Of a stretch of DNA of 64,000 nt, positions 7,318-16,589 are shown piece after piece. Made by a program: the position numbers and the translations under genes. Under the pieces are notes generated by a model, which saw only the letters and a program-made list of their open reading frames with translations, was not told where the DNA came from and did not search any database. Source of the stretch: Nitrospinae bacterium bin107 (lineage in GTDB: Bacteria > UBA8248); assembly GCA_002238965.1 (NCBI GenBank), contig MPNJ01000018.1:17301-81300 (forward strand). The letters are read 5' to 3'. The number at the start of each line of letters is the position of its first letter. The stretch's first letter is position 1.

Positions 7318-8484
7318 ATGGACATCGTCATACGCGGCGGATACGTGATCGACCCTTCCCAGGAACTCGAAGGAACGATGGACGTCGAGATCGCGCGCGG
7401 CCGCGTGAGGCGGGTGGCGCCCCACATCGAGCCGGAGGGCAGGCAGACACTGAACGCGCGGGGAAAAATCGTCACCCCCGGCCTGGTCGACCTCCACTGC
7501 CATTTTTATGAGGGTTTCACGCACTACGGCGTGAATCTGGATGCGGCCATGCTCTCGCGCGGCGTGACGACGGCGGTCGATACGGGCAGCGCAGGCGCGC
7601 AGACGTATCCGAGTTTTCAGGAGTGGTTCCTGGAGAAGGCCCGCCCGACGGTGCGCGCATATCTCAACATCTCCGAAGGCGGGCTTCTGATAGACGGCCT
7701 CGGCGAGAACATCGACATGCGCGCGCTGCGCGTGGACAGGGCGGTGGCGTGCTACGAGACGCACCGGAAATACTTGATCGGTATGAAGGTGCGTCTGAGT
7801 GACAATGTGGTGGAGCGCAGCGGCTCGAAGCCCCTGGATGCGGCGCTAGAGGCGTCGGAATTCCTGAAGGTTCCCCTGATGGTGCACGTGGGCGACACGC
7901 CTTCTTCTTTGCCGAGCATCCTGAAGCGCCTCCGCCCGGGCGACGTGCTCACGCACGCGTTCCACGGCAGGCGGGAGAACATTCTCGACGGGAGAGGAAA
8001 GGTGCGCCGCGCGGTGTGGGAGGCGAGGGATTCGGGCGTGCTGCTCGACGTCGCCCATGGGCGCTCGAGCTTCAGCTTCGAAGTCATGGAGCGCGCCATG
8101 GCGCAGGGCCTGATGCCGGGCAACCTGAGCACCGACCTCCATACGCACTGCATCCACGGGCCGGTATATGATTTCCCCAGCCTCATGAGCAAGTTTCTGG
8201 CCCTGGGCTTTCCTCTCGCGGAAGTGGTCCGCCTCAGCACGCAGACGGCCGCCGAGTGGATTGGCCTCAAAGGCAAGGTGGGGACGCTCAAAAAAGGCGC
8301 GAGGGGCGACGTCGCCGTGTTCCGGATGAAGGAAGGCCGGTTCGTTTTCGAGGATTCCATGGGCGCGCGGCGCAAGGGGAGCCGGATGCTCGAGGCGACG
8401 CACGTGGTCCTGGGAGGCAGGCTTCTCAGGCCATCGGGGGCGGGGCGGCGCAAGCTCACCGAGGTGGCGGGAAAACCGAAATAA
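7318..8484 (+). CDS. Amidohydrolase/deacetylase-type metallohydrolase (dihydroorotase-like fold)
   Basis: A 388-residue amidohydrolase with the full metal centre visible: H60-C-H62, a lysine likely to be carboxylated (K157 in IGMKVRLS), H190 (MVHVGD), histidines in LTHAFHG (213-216) and the catalytic aspartate D273 (STDLHTH). This arrangement fits the amidohydrolase/deacetylase branch related to dihydroorotases. True pyrC is at 20.2 kb, so this one probably acts on another cyclic amide or N-acyl compound. ATG at 7318 is chosen because AAGGAG is 8 bases upstream; the ATG at 7312 is only 2 bases from it. It is divergent from the acyl-CoA dehydrogenase unit. Confidence 0.85.
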   Translation: MDIVIRGGYVIDPSQELEGTMDVEIARGRVRRVAPHIEPEGRQTLNARGKIVTPGLVDLHCHFYEGFTHYGVNLDAAMLSRGVTTAVDTGSAGAQTYPSFQEWFLEKARPTVRAYLNISEGGLLIDGLGENIDMRALRVDRAVACYETHRKYLIGMKVRLSDNVVERSGSKPLDAALEASEFLKVPLMVHVGDTPSSLPSILKRLRPGDVLTHAFHGRRENILDGRGKVRRAVWEARDSGVLLDVAHGRSSFSFEVMERAMAQGLMPGNLSTDLHTHCIHGPVYDFPSLMSKFLALGFPLAEVVRLSTQTAAEWIGLKGKVGTLKKGARGDVAVFRMKEGRFVFEDSMGARRKGSRMLEATHVVLGGRLLRPSGAGRRKLTEVAGKPK

Positions 8485-8508
8485 TCTGTAAATTTCCGAA
8501 GCAGGGGG

Positions 8509-8537
8509 TTGACTACCCGCTTTAGCAGGACTATTTT
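8509..8537 (+). promoter_or_regulatory. Promoter of the aroF leader
   Basis: TTGACT (8509-8514) and TATTTT (8532-8537) are separated by 17 bases. Transcription would begin near 8544, about 50 bases before the leader peptide, giving the transcript length expected for an attenuated leader. Confidence 0.55.
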
Positions 8538-8590
8538 ACGGCCTTGTTTTTCAGAGAATTAAAATGTTTGAAATTTCAAGGGCGATCACC

Positions 8591-8668
8591 ATGCGGACGA
8601 TGAAGAGATCTTATGGCGGATATACTTTTTTCGGCTTTATCACCGTCCGTCCGCGCGCCGATATGTAA
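8591..8668 (+). CDS. Tyr/Phe-rich leader peptide of the aroF attenuator
   Basis: A 25-codon frame with AAGGG 8 bases before ATG 8591. It reads M-R-T-M-K-R-S-Y-G-G-Y-T-F-F-G-F and ends in ADM. Five of nine consecutive codons (8612-8638) encode Tyr or Phe, the end products of the pathway opened by the downstream DAHP synthase. An in-frame ATG at 8564 could give a longer version, but its ribosome-binding site is weaker. The position of the aromatic codons, just before the first arm of the attenuator, supports control by ribosome stalling when Tyr-tRNA or Phe-tRNA is scarce. No homologue was looked up. Confidence 0.75.
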   Translation: MRTMKRSYGGYTFFGFITVRPRADM

Positions 8669-8754
8669 GAACGAACGGCGGGCGGGTGGACAGCCCGGTC
8701 GCCACGGACAATAGAGAAACATTCGCCGTGGGACAGCCTCACGGCGATTTTTTT
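8645..8754 (+). terminator. Attenuator of aroF with antiterminator and intrinsic terminator
   Basis: The terminator hairpin is TCGCCGTG (8723-8730) / CACGGCGA (8740-8747), a perfect 8-bp stem followed by seven T (8748-8754). An alternative helix pairs CCACGG (8702-8707) with CCGTGG (8726-8731), which would destroy the terminator. A third helix pairs GTCCGT (8645-8650, inside the leader gene) with ACGGAC (8704-8709), which would block that antiterminator. These 1:2, 2:3 and 3:4 pairings are the classic logic of leader-peptide attenuation: a ribosome stalled on the Tyr/Phe codons covers segment 1 and lets transcription continue. Confidence 0.8.
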
Positions 8755-8797
8755 GATAATTACGCTGAAAATTCCGAGCGGGAAAAGGAGATTTGTT

Positions 8798-9817
8798 TTG
8801 ATTATCGTGATGAAACAGGGCGCGACGGATGAAGAAATTCAAAACGCCATCAACAGGATCAACGAACTCGGTTACCAGGAGCACGTCATCAGAGGTGTGG
8901 AGCGTACGGTAATCGGAGCCATCGGGGATGAACGGGGGAAATACATGTTGGAATCACTCGTTTCGTTGAATGGAGTGGAAAAAGCGATGCCCATACTCAA
9001 GCCCTTCAAACTGGCGAGTTCGGAAGGAAGGCCCGAGCGCAGCAAGCTGCCGATGGGCGAGGGAGTGGAGATCGGCGGTGAGCAAATCATCATCGTCGGC
9101 GGGCCGTGCTCCGTCGAGAGCAGGGAGCAGATCATGGAATCCGCCGATGTGGTCAAAGCAGGCGGCGGCCACGTCCTGAGGGGCGGCGCTTATAAGCCGC
9201 GCACTTCGCCGTACAGCTTCCAGGGCATGGCGGAGGAAGGCCTGAAACTCCTCGCCGAGGCGCGCGAAAGGACGGGGCTTCCCATTCAGACGGAAGTGAT
9301 GGATTCTGAAGACATCGATGTGTGCTGCGAGTATGCGGACGTGCTGCAGATCGGCGCGCGCAACGTTCAGAATTTCTCGCTGCTCAAGAAAGTCGGCATG
9401 ACGAACAAGACGATATTCCTGAAGCGCGGCATGTCCACGACGATTGATGAGTTACTGATGTCGGCCGAATACATCATGAGCCAGGGGAACCCGAACGTCG
9501 TACTGTGCGAGCGGGGGATACGCACCTTCGAGACGGCCACGCGCAACACGCTGGACATCACCGCCGTGCCCGTGCTCAAGGACCAGACGCACTTGCCGGT
9601 CGTGGTGGACCCGAGCCATGCGGCGGGCGCCTGGCGATACGTCGCGCCTCTGGCGAAAGCGGCGGTGGCCGTCGGGGCGGACGGCCTGATGCTCGAGATG
9701 CACCCCGAACCCGAAAGGGCGATGAGCGACGGACCACAGTCGCTCAAACCCGGTAAATTCGTCACCCTGGTCGAGGAGCTCAAGGTTTTCGCAGAGGCCG
9801 TCGGAAGAACGCTATAG
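8798..9817 (+). CDS. aroF: 3-deoxy-7-phosphoheptulonate (DAHP) synthase
   Basis: This 339-residue enzyme catalyses the first step of the shikimate pathway (phosphoenolpyruvate plus erythrose 4-phosphate). It has the N-terminal ferredoxin-like/ACT-like regulatory domain of type I-beta enzymes (residues about 1-70) followed by the TIM barrel with [19 protein letters not shown] and DPSHAAG. The start is TTG at 8798, with AAAGGAG 7 bases upstream; it gives the family's usual N-terminus, MIIVMKQGA. It lies behind a Tyr/Phe leader attenuator, so expression should rise when aromatic amino acids are scarce. The next gene follows after one base. Confidence 0.95.
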   Translation: MIIVMKQGATDEEIQNAINRINELGYQEHVIRGVERTVIGAIGDERGKYMLESLVSLNGVEKAMPILKPFKLASSEGRPERSKLPMGEGVEIGGEQIIIVGGPCSVESREQIMESADVVKAGGGHVLRGGAYKPRTSPYSFQGMAEEGLKLLAEARERTGLPIQTEVMDSEDIDVCCEYADVLQIGARNVQNFSLLKKVGMTNKTIFLKRGMSTTIDELLMSAEYIMSQGNPNVVLCERGIRTFETATRNTLDITAVPVLKDQTHLPVVVDPSHAAGAWRYVAPLAKAAVAVGADGLMLEMHPEPERAMSDGPQSLKPGKFVTLVEELKVFAEAVGRTL

Positions 9818-9818
9818 C

Positions 9819-10721
9819 ATGTCCGTCCTTTTCGTGTTCGTGGACGGCCTGGGAATCGCCCCGCAGGGGCCGGGCAACCCGCTCTCCCGCGTGAAGGAGC
9901 CTCCGCTGGGGCTTTTGTGCGGGAACGAGACGCCCGGTTTCCGCCTCATCGAGGCGGACGCCTGCCTCGGTGTCGAGGGCGTCCCCCAGAGCGCGACGGG
10001 CGGAACCGCTTTATTCACGGGCGTGAACGCGCCCAAAGCGGTGGGCAGGCATGTCCAGGCTCTGCCGAATACGCAGTTGCGCCGCATCATCTCTCGAAAC
10101 GGACTCTTGAGGCGCGCTCGTGAGAAGGGCGCAGCCGTCGGATTCGCCAACACGTATACGCCTCCTTTTTTCAAGCGCGGCAGAAACCGCATCCGCTCGG
10201 TGACCACGGTGATGGCCGAGAGCGCGGGCCTTCGCCTGAACCGCCTGGAAGACCTCATCGCGGGCAGGGCCGTTTATCGCGACTACACGAACGGGCTCAT
10301 CGTCGAGCAGGGCCATGACGTGGCGAGGCTCGACGCCGAGGAGGCGGGCGGGCGCCTCGGAAAGCTGGCGCGTACGAAGGATCTGCTTATCTATGAGTTT
10401 TTTCAGACCGATCACACCGGACACCGCGGAACCACCGAGGATGCCCTTGAGGTCCTGGCGGATTTGAACCGGTTCCTGCAGGCCGCGCTCCGGCATATCG
10501 ACCCCGATGTGGATACGTTCATTCTGAGCAGTGACCACGGCAACGTGGAGGACATGGAAACGTCTGCGCACACAACGAACCCCGTTCCCATCCTGCTCTA
10601 CGGCAAAGGCGCGGACACTTTGCTCGCGGACGTTTCACGCCCGAACATTTGCCACGTAACTCCCCTGATTCTGTCCATCACCTCATCAAGATTACTTAAA
10701 GATTATCTGATGCGTTGTTGA
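9819..10721 (+). CDS. Alkaline-phosphatase-superfamily phosphomutase-like metalloenzyme
   Basis: A 300-residue protein with the superfamily's metal-binding sites: an N-terminal FVDGLG aspartate, a candidate nucleophile region (SATGGTALFTGVNA), DHTGHRG, SSDHGNVED and a late histidine (AHTTNPVP). It is much shorter than cofactor-independent phosphoglycerate mutase (about 510 residues) and lacks the inserted phosphatase domain. It therefore belongs to the short phosphomutase/phosphopentomutase-like relatives of unknown substrate. One base separates it from aroF, so it is probably co-transcribed. I see no evidence that it takes part in aromatic synthesis beyond that linkage. Confidence 0.8.
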   Translation: MSVLFVFVDGLGIAPQGPGNPLSRVKEPPLGLLCGNETPGFRLIEADACLGVEGVPQSATGGTALFTGVNAPKAVGRHVQALPNTQLRRIISRNGLLRRAREKGAAVGFANTYTPPFFKRGRNRIRSVTTVMAESAGLRLNRLEDLIAGRAVYRDYTNGLIVEQGHDVARLDAEEAGGRLGKLARTKDLLIYEFFQTDHTGHRGTTEDALEVLADLNRFLQAALRHIDPDVDTFILSSDHGNVEDMETSAHTTNPVPILLYGKGADTLLADVSRPNICHVTPLILSITSSRLLKDYLMRC

Positions 10722-10766
10722 CGTACTTCATTTGGACGGATAAAGACGGTTCTCATTTCTCAAACA

Positions 10767-10796
10767 TTGACTTTCGACCTGGTTATGAAATAGACT
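10767..10796 (+). promoter_or_regulatory. Candidate promoter upstream of rodZ
   Basis: TTGACT (10767-10772) and TAGACT (10791-10796) are separated by 18 bases, about 55 bases before the rodZ start. The -35 is good and the -10 weak. Confidence 0.35.
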
Positions 10797-10850
10797 GGAT
10801 CCACATATTTCGGGTCGTTTTTGTTGTATATTGGCAAAATGAGGCGCAGG

Positions 10851-12053
10851 ATGGAAAATTTCGACCCGACTCTGATGGCGCGAATAGAGAAAGAGGGTGT
10901 GGGACCTTTCCTGCGTCGTATGCGCGAGGAAAAAGACGTATCCCTGCGCTCGATCTCCGACCACACACGAATCCGAACATACTACCTGGAAAGTATCGAA
11001 CGCGGTGATTTCGATAGATTGCCGGCCGGTCCTGTCGGCCTGGGATTCATTCGCGCTTTTGCGGATGCGGTCGACGTGGACAGCAATGTCGTCGCCGCGA
11101 ACTATAAACGCGAAACGTCAGGCGAGGTTGCGTTAGAGCCGTTCGGCTTGGAGCCCGAGAGCCGCACCTTGTACAGCCCCGTTTCCCGGGTGAATCGATT
11201 CTCCTCCGTTGCGACTTTTGCATTTGTGTTGATTTTTCTTCTCGCCGGCGGTGGAATTCTGTGGTTCATGAAAGGGCGAACGGATCAGCTCGTCCCAATC
11301 GGGTCGATAGTCGACAGGATCAAAACCGTGGTTGACCCCGTTGTGGAGAAGCTCCCGCAGCTGAATAACGTTGATGAAAAAGCGAAAAATGAGGATGAAG
11401 CGGAGAGAGGAACCGACGTAGTCGAGAAGAAGGTTCCTGAGCAGGAGCGTCCTGTCGTCCCGGACGAGAATCTAAAGGAGCCCGTGGCCCCTCAAAAGGC
11501 AGAAAAATCCTCTCCGGCAGTGGAGAAGCCTCCGCTTCAAGCAAGTGTCCCAGCCCGGCAGAATTCTGTGGCCGAGCAGCCTGTCCCCGCCCAGGAAAGC
11601 CCACCGGCTCAGGTCCAAGAGAGTCCACCGGGTCTGACGCAAGAAAACCCGCCGGCTCAAGTGAGCGCCCAGCCTGAGGAGAATCCTTCGCCTCTGCAAA
11701 ATCCATCGGCTCCGGCAAGCACCCAGACCGCCCTCAACACGGCGCCGAATACCCAGCAGGCCCCGCCACAAAGGCCGCAGACCCCGGCCGACTCCGAAGA
11801 GTTGCCGCTGGATTTGAAGATTTTTGCGACCGAAGACACGTGGCTTCGGATCGTGGTCGATTCTAATATTACGGAAGAACTTCTCCTGCTGGCCGGCAAT
11901 GAGAAAAACTGGAAGGCGTCGGATCAGTTCGTCCTGACGGTAGGAAACGTGGCGGGAACGCAGATATCCCTGAACGGCTCGGAGGTCGCGTTGCCCAAGA
12001 ATTCCTCCAACGTGCTTCGAGATTTCGTCATCCCCAAGAAGTCTTTGAACTAA
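10851..12053 (+). CDS. rodZ: RodZ-like cell-shape/cytoskeleton adaptor
   Basis: A 400-residue bitopic membrane protein. Residues about 15-85 form a Cro-like helix-turn-helix (SLRSISDHTRIRTYYLESIE), residues about 120-140 are a single transmembrane segment (FAFVLIFLLAGGGILWFM), then comes a long Pro/Gln/Glu-rich linker with repeated PPAQVQES-like units, and finally a C-terminal DUF4115 beta domain. This is the RodZ layout; RodZ links MreB to the elongasome. ATG at 10851 is chosen because GAGG lies 6 bases upstream; the ATG at 10839 has no such site. The periplasmic linker is repetitive and probably length-variable. Confidence 0.85.
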   Translation: MENFDPTLMARIEKEGVGPFLRRMREEKDVSLRSISDHTRIRTYYLESIERGDFDRLPAGPVGLGFIRAFADAVDVDSNVVAANYKRETSGEVALEPFGLEPESRTLYSPVSRVNRFSSVATFAFVLIFLLAGGGILWFMKGRTDQLVPIGSIVDRIKTVVDPVVEKLPQLNNVDEKAKNEDEAERGTDVVEKKVPEQERPVVPDENLKEPVAPQKAEKSSPAVEKPPLQASVPARQNSVAEQPVPAQESPPAQVQESPPGLTQENPPAQVSAQPEENPSPLQNPSAPASTQTALNTAPNTQQAPPQRPQTPADSEELPLDLKIFATEDTWLRIVVDSNITEELLLLAGNEKNWKASDQFVLTVGNVAGTQISLNGSEVALPKNSSNVLRDFVIPKKSLN

Positions 12054-12142
12054 GGATTTTAGAAATTATTCATGCTGTGCGGTATGCTCCGACACACTTT
12101 GTCGCCTGATGCGCTTCGAGTTCAAACCAGAAAATTCACGTC

Positions 12143-15100
12143 ATGAATGAATTCTTTTCATCGCTTCGGGACCTCGATGGGGTCAAGCGGGTTCACTTGC
12201 GCGGCGCGAACGATGCTTCGACCGCCTGGTGGCTGGCCAGAATAGCGCGCGAACACGGCGGACCCGTTATTTTCGTCGAAGCCGACCAGCGTCGACTCGA
12301 AGTGCTCAAAACAAACGTCAAGCTGTTCATGGGCGCTTCAGGAGCGCGGAATTTTCCGGTGCTGTCTTTTCCGGCGTGGGACGTGTACCCCTTCTCCCGG
12401 CTTTCTCCATCCAGTGAAATCGTCGGTGAGCGGATGTCCGCGCTGCGCTTTTTGCGCAGCGGGGAGGGGGGCGTCGTTCTGGTGAGCGCATCTGCCATGG
12501 CGACGCGGATGTCTCCGCCCGAGCGTTTGAACGCCGCCATGGTTCACTTGCGCGAAGGGATGGAGATTGAGCGCGATCTGTTCATCGGTTCGCTCGAATC
12601 ACTGATGTACCACAGGAGGTCTGTGGTCGAATCCCCGGGCGAATACGCTGTAAGGGGCGGCATTCTGGACTTCTTCTCCCCCCAGCACGCATATCCGACG
12701 CGCCTGGAGCTTCGCGGAGATGAGATAGATTCCTTGCGAAACTTCCATCCCCAGACGCAGCGCAATCAGGACACACTGCAAAGCGTAGACGTTTTTCCAT
12801 CGAAAGAGTTCGTTTTCTCGCCCGAGGAAGTGGAGAGGGGCCGCCGCGCGCTGATGGAAGCCGCCACGCCGGATACGAGCGAACGAGTCGAGCGGCTTCT
12901 CGAGTACCTCGACGCGGACGGGCATTTTTCGGGCATGGAGGGTCTCGCGCCCATGTTCCTGTCCGATATGCCAACTTTGTTCGACGTGGCGCCCGGGAGC
13001 GCGCTCTGGATTGTGAACGAAGCGGAAAACTTCGACGAGGCGCTTGAGAAGCTGTGGGACGATGTGAACGAGGAGGCTCGTCTCGCGCCCGAGAGGGGCC
13101 TCGTATCCTTCGCGCCCGAGCGTTTGTGGCTCGCGCCCAAGGAGGTTTGCGAGGAGCTCTCTATCTGGCCGCGCCTGGCGTTCCATTCGCTGGGGCTCGG
13201 CGCCGAGGATTCCGAAGAGGGCTTCGAGGACTTGCGCGCGGAAAGCATCAACCCTTTCCGGGGGCGGGTGGAGGCATTCATGGGCCAATTGCGCGCATGG
13301 CGCCGGGAAGATGAGAGCGTCGTCATCGTGGCGGAGGAGAAGACCCTCGCGCTCAGGATACAGGCGCTTTTGCGCGAGCATGAGGTGGGTGTGGAAATAT
13401 TGCCCAAGGGCGCCTCGCTCATGGATGGGCGTCACGACGTCGTTCTGGTGGAAGGGAAACTCAGCGCCTGTTTCCGGCTGCCCGATGAGCGCAGGGTGTT
13501 CTTCCGCGCGCAGGACCTGCTCGTCGGCGCTTTGGGTCGGGATTCGCGACGTCTCCCCCAGTCGAAGCCTGGAGAGGGCTTCAAGGATTTGAGCGAAAAC
13601 GACCTCGTGGTGCATGTGGAGCACGGCGTCGGCCGTTACATGGGCACGCGCGTTATCGAACACCGCGACGGGGAGAGCGAATTTCTCACTCTCCTGTATT
13701 CGGGAGGCGACAAGCTCTACGTTCCGATGGACGACGTCGAGCGCATCCACAAATATCGTGGAGGGGGAGTCGCGCCGCCGCTCGACAGGTTGGGGGGCAA
13801 CCGGTGGAGCAAGACGAAGAACAACGTCAAGAAATCGCTCCAGGGGATTGCCCGAGATCTGGTGCGGCTGTATTCGGAGCGGAGCGCTGCCCAGGGGCAT
13901 GCTTTTTCGGCGGAAGGCGCATTCGATCATGAAATATCGGCCGGCTTCGGTTTCGAAGAGACGCCCGATCAGGAACAGGCGATTCGCACCGTGCTGGAGG
14001 ATATGGAGCGCACCCGGCCGATGGATCGCCTCATCTGCGGGGACGTCGGCTACGGAAAGACGGAAGTGGCGCTCAGGGCCGCCGCCCGGGCCATTTCGGC
14101 GGGCAAGCAGGTGGCCGTCATCGTGCCGACGACGCTGCTCGCGCACCAGCACTGGGATACCTTCCGCAATCGCTTCGAATCGCTGCCGGCTCACGTAGAG
14201 ATGCTCTCGCGCTTCAAGAGCAGAAAAGAGCAGAGCAAGGTGGTGGAAGGACTTTCCGACGGAAGCGTGGACATCGTCATCGGCACACATCGACTGCTTC
14301 AAAAAGACGTGTTGTTCCGTGATTTGGGGCTATTGGTCATCGACGAAGAGCATCGTTTCGGCGTCTCCCACAAGGAGAAGCTAAAGAAAATCCGTATTGA
14401 CGTGGACGTACTGACGCTCACCGCCACGCCCATTCCCCGTACCCTGGAGATGGCGCTCTCGGGCACGCGCGATTTGAGCGTCATCGAAACGCCTCCGCGC
14501 CACCGGGTCGCGCCGCGCACGTATATCTCGCGCTTCAGCGAAAAACTCATCAAAGACGCCATCACCAAGGAAATCGACCGGGGCGGCCAGGTGTTTTTCG
14601 TGCACAACCGGGTGCAGAGCCTCCCCGCCATGAAGCGGCTTTTGCAGAAACTCGCGCCCGACGCGCGCATCCTTGTGGGTCACGGTCAGATGAAAGAGAG
14701 AGAACTCGAAGACGTGATGGAGCAGTTCGTGACCCGGAGGGCCGACGTGCTGCTGTGCACCACGATCATCGAAAGCGGTCTCGACATTCCCTCGGTCAAC
14801 ACGATTGTCATCAACCGCGCGGACATGTTCGGCATGGCGCAGCTATACCAGTTGCGCGGCCGGGTAGGGCGCGACAGGTTCCAGGCGCACGCCTACCTTC
14901 TGGTCTCGGGCGCAGGCTCCATGGCGAAGCAGGCCAGAGAGCGGCTCCAGGCGCTCGAGGAGTTGAGCGAGCTGGGGGCCGGCTTCAAGCTGGCCATGCG
15001 CGATCTGGAAATCCGCGGCGCAGGGCATTTGCTCGGGCATCGCCAATCGGGACAGATCTCGTCCGTTGGGTTCGACATGTACTGCCGCCTGCTGGAAGAA

Positions 15101-15595
15101 GTCGTGCAGGAGGTCAAGGGCGAGACGGTCGATCGCAGCGAACCCGATATCCTCGCGCCGGTGGCGGGTACGCTGCCCCCTTCGTGGATTCCGGCCCAGG
15201 CCGAGCGCCTGGACGTATATCGCCGAATCGCATCGGCGCAGGAGCCGGCCGAATTGCGCGAACTGGGCGTGGAGCTGCAGGATAAATACGGAACGATTCC
15301 GGCGCGGGCTCTCCACCTTCTGCAACTCGGAGAAATCCGCCTGCGCGCCCGCCTTTGCGGAATCAAGTCTCTCCGCGTTCGCGGCAAGGAGGCGCAGCTG
15401 GAAGTTTTCCCGGGCGACTATGAGCTGACGGCCGCCTTTCTCGACATGCCGGGCATGGTGTTCACAGACGCCCATGAATTTCGCGCAGGCGTCAGCGGGC
15501 GTTGGCCGGAGGATTTTGACTTTCTCGTGCAACTGCTGGATGCTTTGGAAGTGTGCAAGGTCACGGAAGGCGAGTTGGCGTCGAGAGAAGCATGA
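12143..15595 (+). CDS. mfd: Transcription-repair coupling factor
   Basis: This 1150-residue protein is typical in length for Mfd, the ATP-driven translocase that removes stalled RNA polymerase from lesions and recruits UvrA. In order, it has the UvrB-like N-terminal modules, the RNA polymerase-interacting CarD-like domain (about residues 480-545, DLVVHVEHGVGRYMG), the helicase core with Walker A GDVGYGKTEVAL (about 633-644) and the DEEH box (VIDEEHRFG, about 732), and the C-terminal TRCF domain. uvrA is also in the window, about 37 kb away. The next gene starts 11 bases after its stop. Confidence 0.97.
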   Translation: MNEFFSSLRDLDGVKRVHLRGANDASTAWWLARIAREHGGPVIFVEADQRRLEVLKTNVKLFMGASGARNFPVLSFPAWDVYPFSRLSPSSEIVGERMSALRFLRSGEGGVVLVSASAMATRMSPPERLNAAMVHLREGMEIERDLFIGSLESLMYHRRSVVESPGEYAVRGGILDFFSPQHAYPTRLELRGDEIDSLRNFHPQTQRNQDTLQSVDVFPSKEFVFSPEEVERGRRALMEAATPDTSERVERLLEYLDADGHFSGMEGLAPMFLSDMPTLFDVAPGSALWIVNEAENFDEALEKLWDDVNEEARLAPERGLVSFAPERLWLAPKEVCEELSIWPRLAFHSLGLGAEDSEEGFEDLRAESINPFRGRVEAFMGQLRAWRREDESVVIVAEEKTLALRIQALLREHEVGVEILPKGASLMDGRHDVVLVEGKLSACFRLPDERRVFFRAQDLLVGALGRDSRRLPQSKPGEGFKDLSENDLVVHVEHGVGRYMGTRVIEHRDGESEFLTLLYSGGDKLYVPMDDVERIHKYRGGGVAPPLDRLGGNRWSKTKNNVKKSLQGIARDLVRLYSERSAAQGHAFSAEGAFDHEISAGFGFEETPDQEQAIRTVLEDMERTRPMDRLICGDVGYGKTEVALRAAARAISAGKQVAVIVPTTLLAHQHWDTFRNRFESLPAHVEMLSRFKSRKEQSKVVEGLSDGSVDIVIGTHRLLQKDVLFRDLGLLVIDEEHRFGVSHKEKLKKIRIDVDVLTLTATPIPRTLEMALSGTRDLSVIETPPRHRVAPRTYISRFSEKLIKDAITKEIDRGGQVFFVHNRVQSLPAMKRLLQKLAPDARILVGHGQMKERELEDVMEQFVTRRADVLLCTTIIESGLDIPSVNTIVINRADMFGMAQLYQLRGRVGRDRFQAHAYLLVSGAGSMAKQARERLQALEELSELGAGFKLAMRDLEIRGAGHLLGHRQSGQISSVGFDMYCRLLEEVVQEVKGETVDRSEPDILAPVAGTLPPSWIPAQAERLDVYRRIASAQEPAELRELGVELQDKYGTIPARALHLLQLGEIRLRARLCGIKSLRVRGKEAQLEVFPGDYELTAAFLDMPGMVFTDAHEFRAGVSGRWPEDFDFLVQLLDALEVCKVTEGELASREA

Positions 15596-15605
15596 GGTTC
15601 TCATC

Positions 15606-16589
15606 GTGGGGAATATGAGGAGTGCGCGGCGTCTGATTCGGAGCGGACTGACCCGGTGGGCGTGGGTTTGTTGGCTGGTGCTGCTCGTCGCGGCGGGTTG
15701 TGATTCTTCGCTTCAGACGAAAAGCGGGGAAAAGAACCGTCTGCTGGCGCAGGTCAACGGCGAACCGATTACCCGTGAGGACGTGCGCGCGCATTTCATG
15801 GCGAGCGGGAATCAGGAGTCGCCCCGCAAGGCCGAAAAATCCATACCCAGGGTCCTGCTGGATCAACTCGTGGAAAGACGCCTCTTGCTTCAGCGTTTCC
15901 GGGAGACGGGCGGATATGTAAGCGAGAGCAGGGTGAGGCGTTTCATTGAATTCATCCGCCGCCAGTACGGCGATCAGGATTTGAAGGTCATCATGGAAGA
16001 TCAGGGGGTCGACGAGGAGTTGTGGCGAAAAACGATGCGCGAGACGCTCGAGATTGAACACCTGCTGGAAAAGGAGGTGTATGCGAAGCTGAAGGTTTCG
16101 GATTCTGAGATTGAAGATTATTATCACCGCAATAAGGAGAATTTCCGGGTTGGCAGACGCTGGCGGGTTCGCCAAATCGTCGTCTCTTCGGCTAAAATGG
16201 CCGAGCAGTTGAGGAAGTTCGTTCTCGAGGGGAAATCGTTCGCGGCGCTTGCGCAGGAACATTCCATCGGTCCCGAGAGCGGCGAAGGCGGCGATTTGGG
16301 TTACTTTCAGCAGGGTGAATTGCCCGAAAACATCGAGAATGTGGTGGAATCCCTGAAGTTGGGAGAGGTGAGCCGGGTCGTCAAGAGTCCGGCGGGCTTC
16401 CACCTCCTGGAGGTCCCGGAGAGGAGGCTGCCTTTCCAGAAAACTCTGGCCTCCGTGAGGGATGACATCAAAAAGCGCCTTTTGGCCGAAAAGGGGAGAG
16501 CGAGACTCGAGCGCTGGCTCGGAGAACTCAAGCGAAATGCGAAGATCACATACTATTTGGAAAATCTTGAAAATGTCGTATCGGGCTAG
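15606..16589 (+). CDS. Parvulin-type peptidyl-prolyl isomerase lipoprotein
   Basis: A 327-residue predicted lipoprotein. The N-terminus has a basic start, a hydrophobic segment and the lipobox LVAAGC (lipidated Cys32). A SurA-like N-terminal helical domain follows, then a parvulin domain (RQIVVSS ... GEGGDLGYFQQGELP ... AGFHLLEV). It is expected to fold outer-membrane or exported proteins at the periplasmic face of a membrane. GTG at 15606 is chosen, with GAGG 8 bases upstream overlapping the mfd stop; the ATG at 15615 has its G-run too close. It overlaps the next foldase gene by 17 bp. Confidence 0.87.
   Translation: MGNMRSARRLIRSGLTRWAWVCWLVLLVAAGCDSSLQTKSGEKNRLLAQVNGEPITREDVRAHFMASGNQESPRKAEKSIPRVLLDQLVERRLLLQRFRETGGYVSESRVRRFIEFIRRQYGDQDLKVIMEDQGVDEELWRKTMRETLEIEHLLEKEVYAKLKVSDSEIEDYYHRNKENFRVGRRWRVRQIVVSSAKMAEQLRKFVLEGKSFAALAQEHSIGPESGEGGDLGYFQQGELPENIENVVESLKLGEVSRVVKSPAGFHLLEVPERRLPFQKTLASVRDDIKKRLLAEKGRARLERWLGELKRNAKITYYLENLENVVSG

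Noticed and set aside
12599..14302. 567-codon open frame antisense to mfd
   Set aside because: It is covered completely by the well-supported mfd gene, with no recognisable motif of its own.
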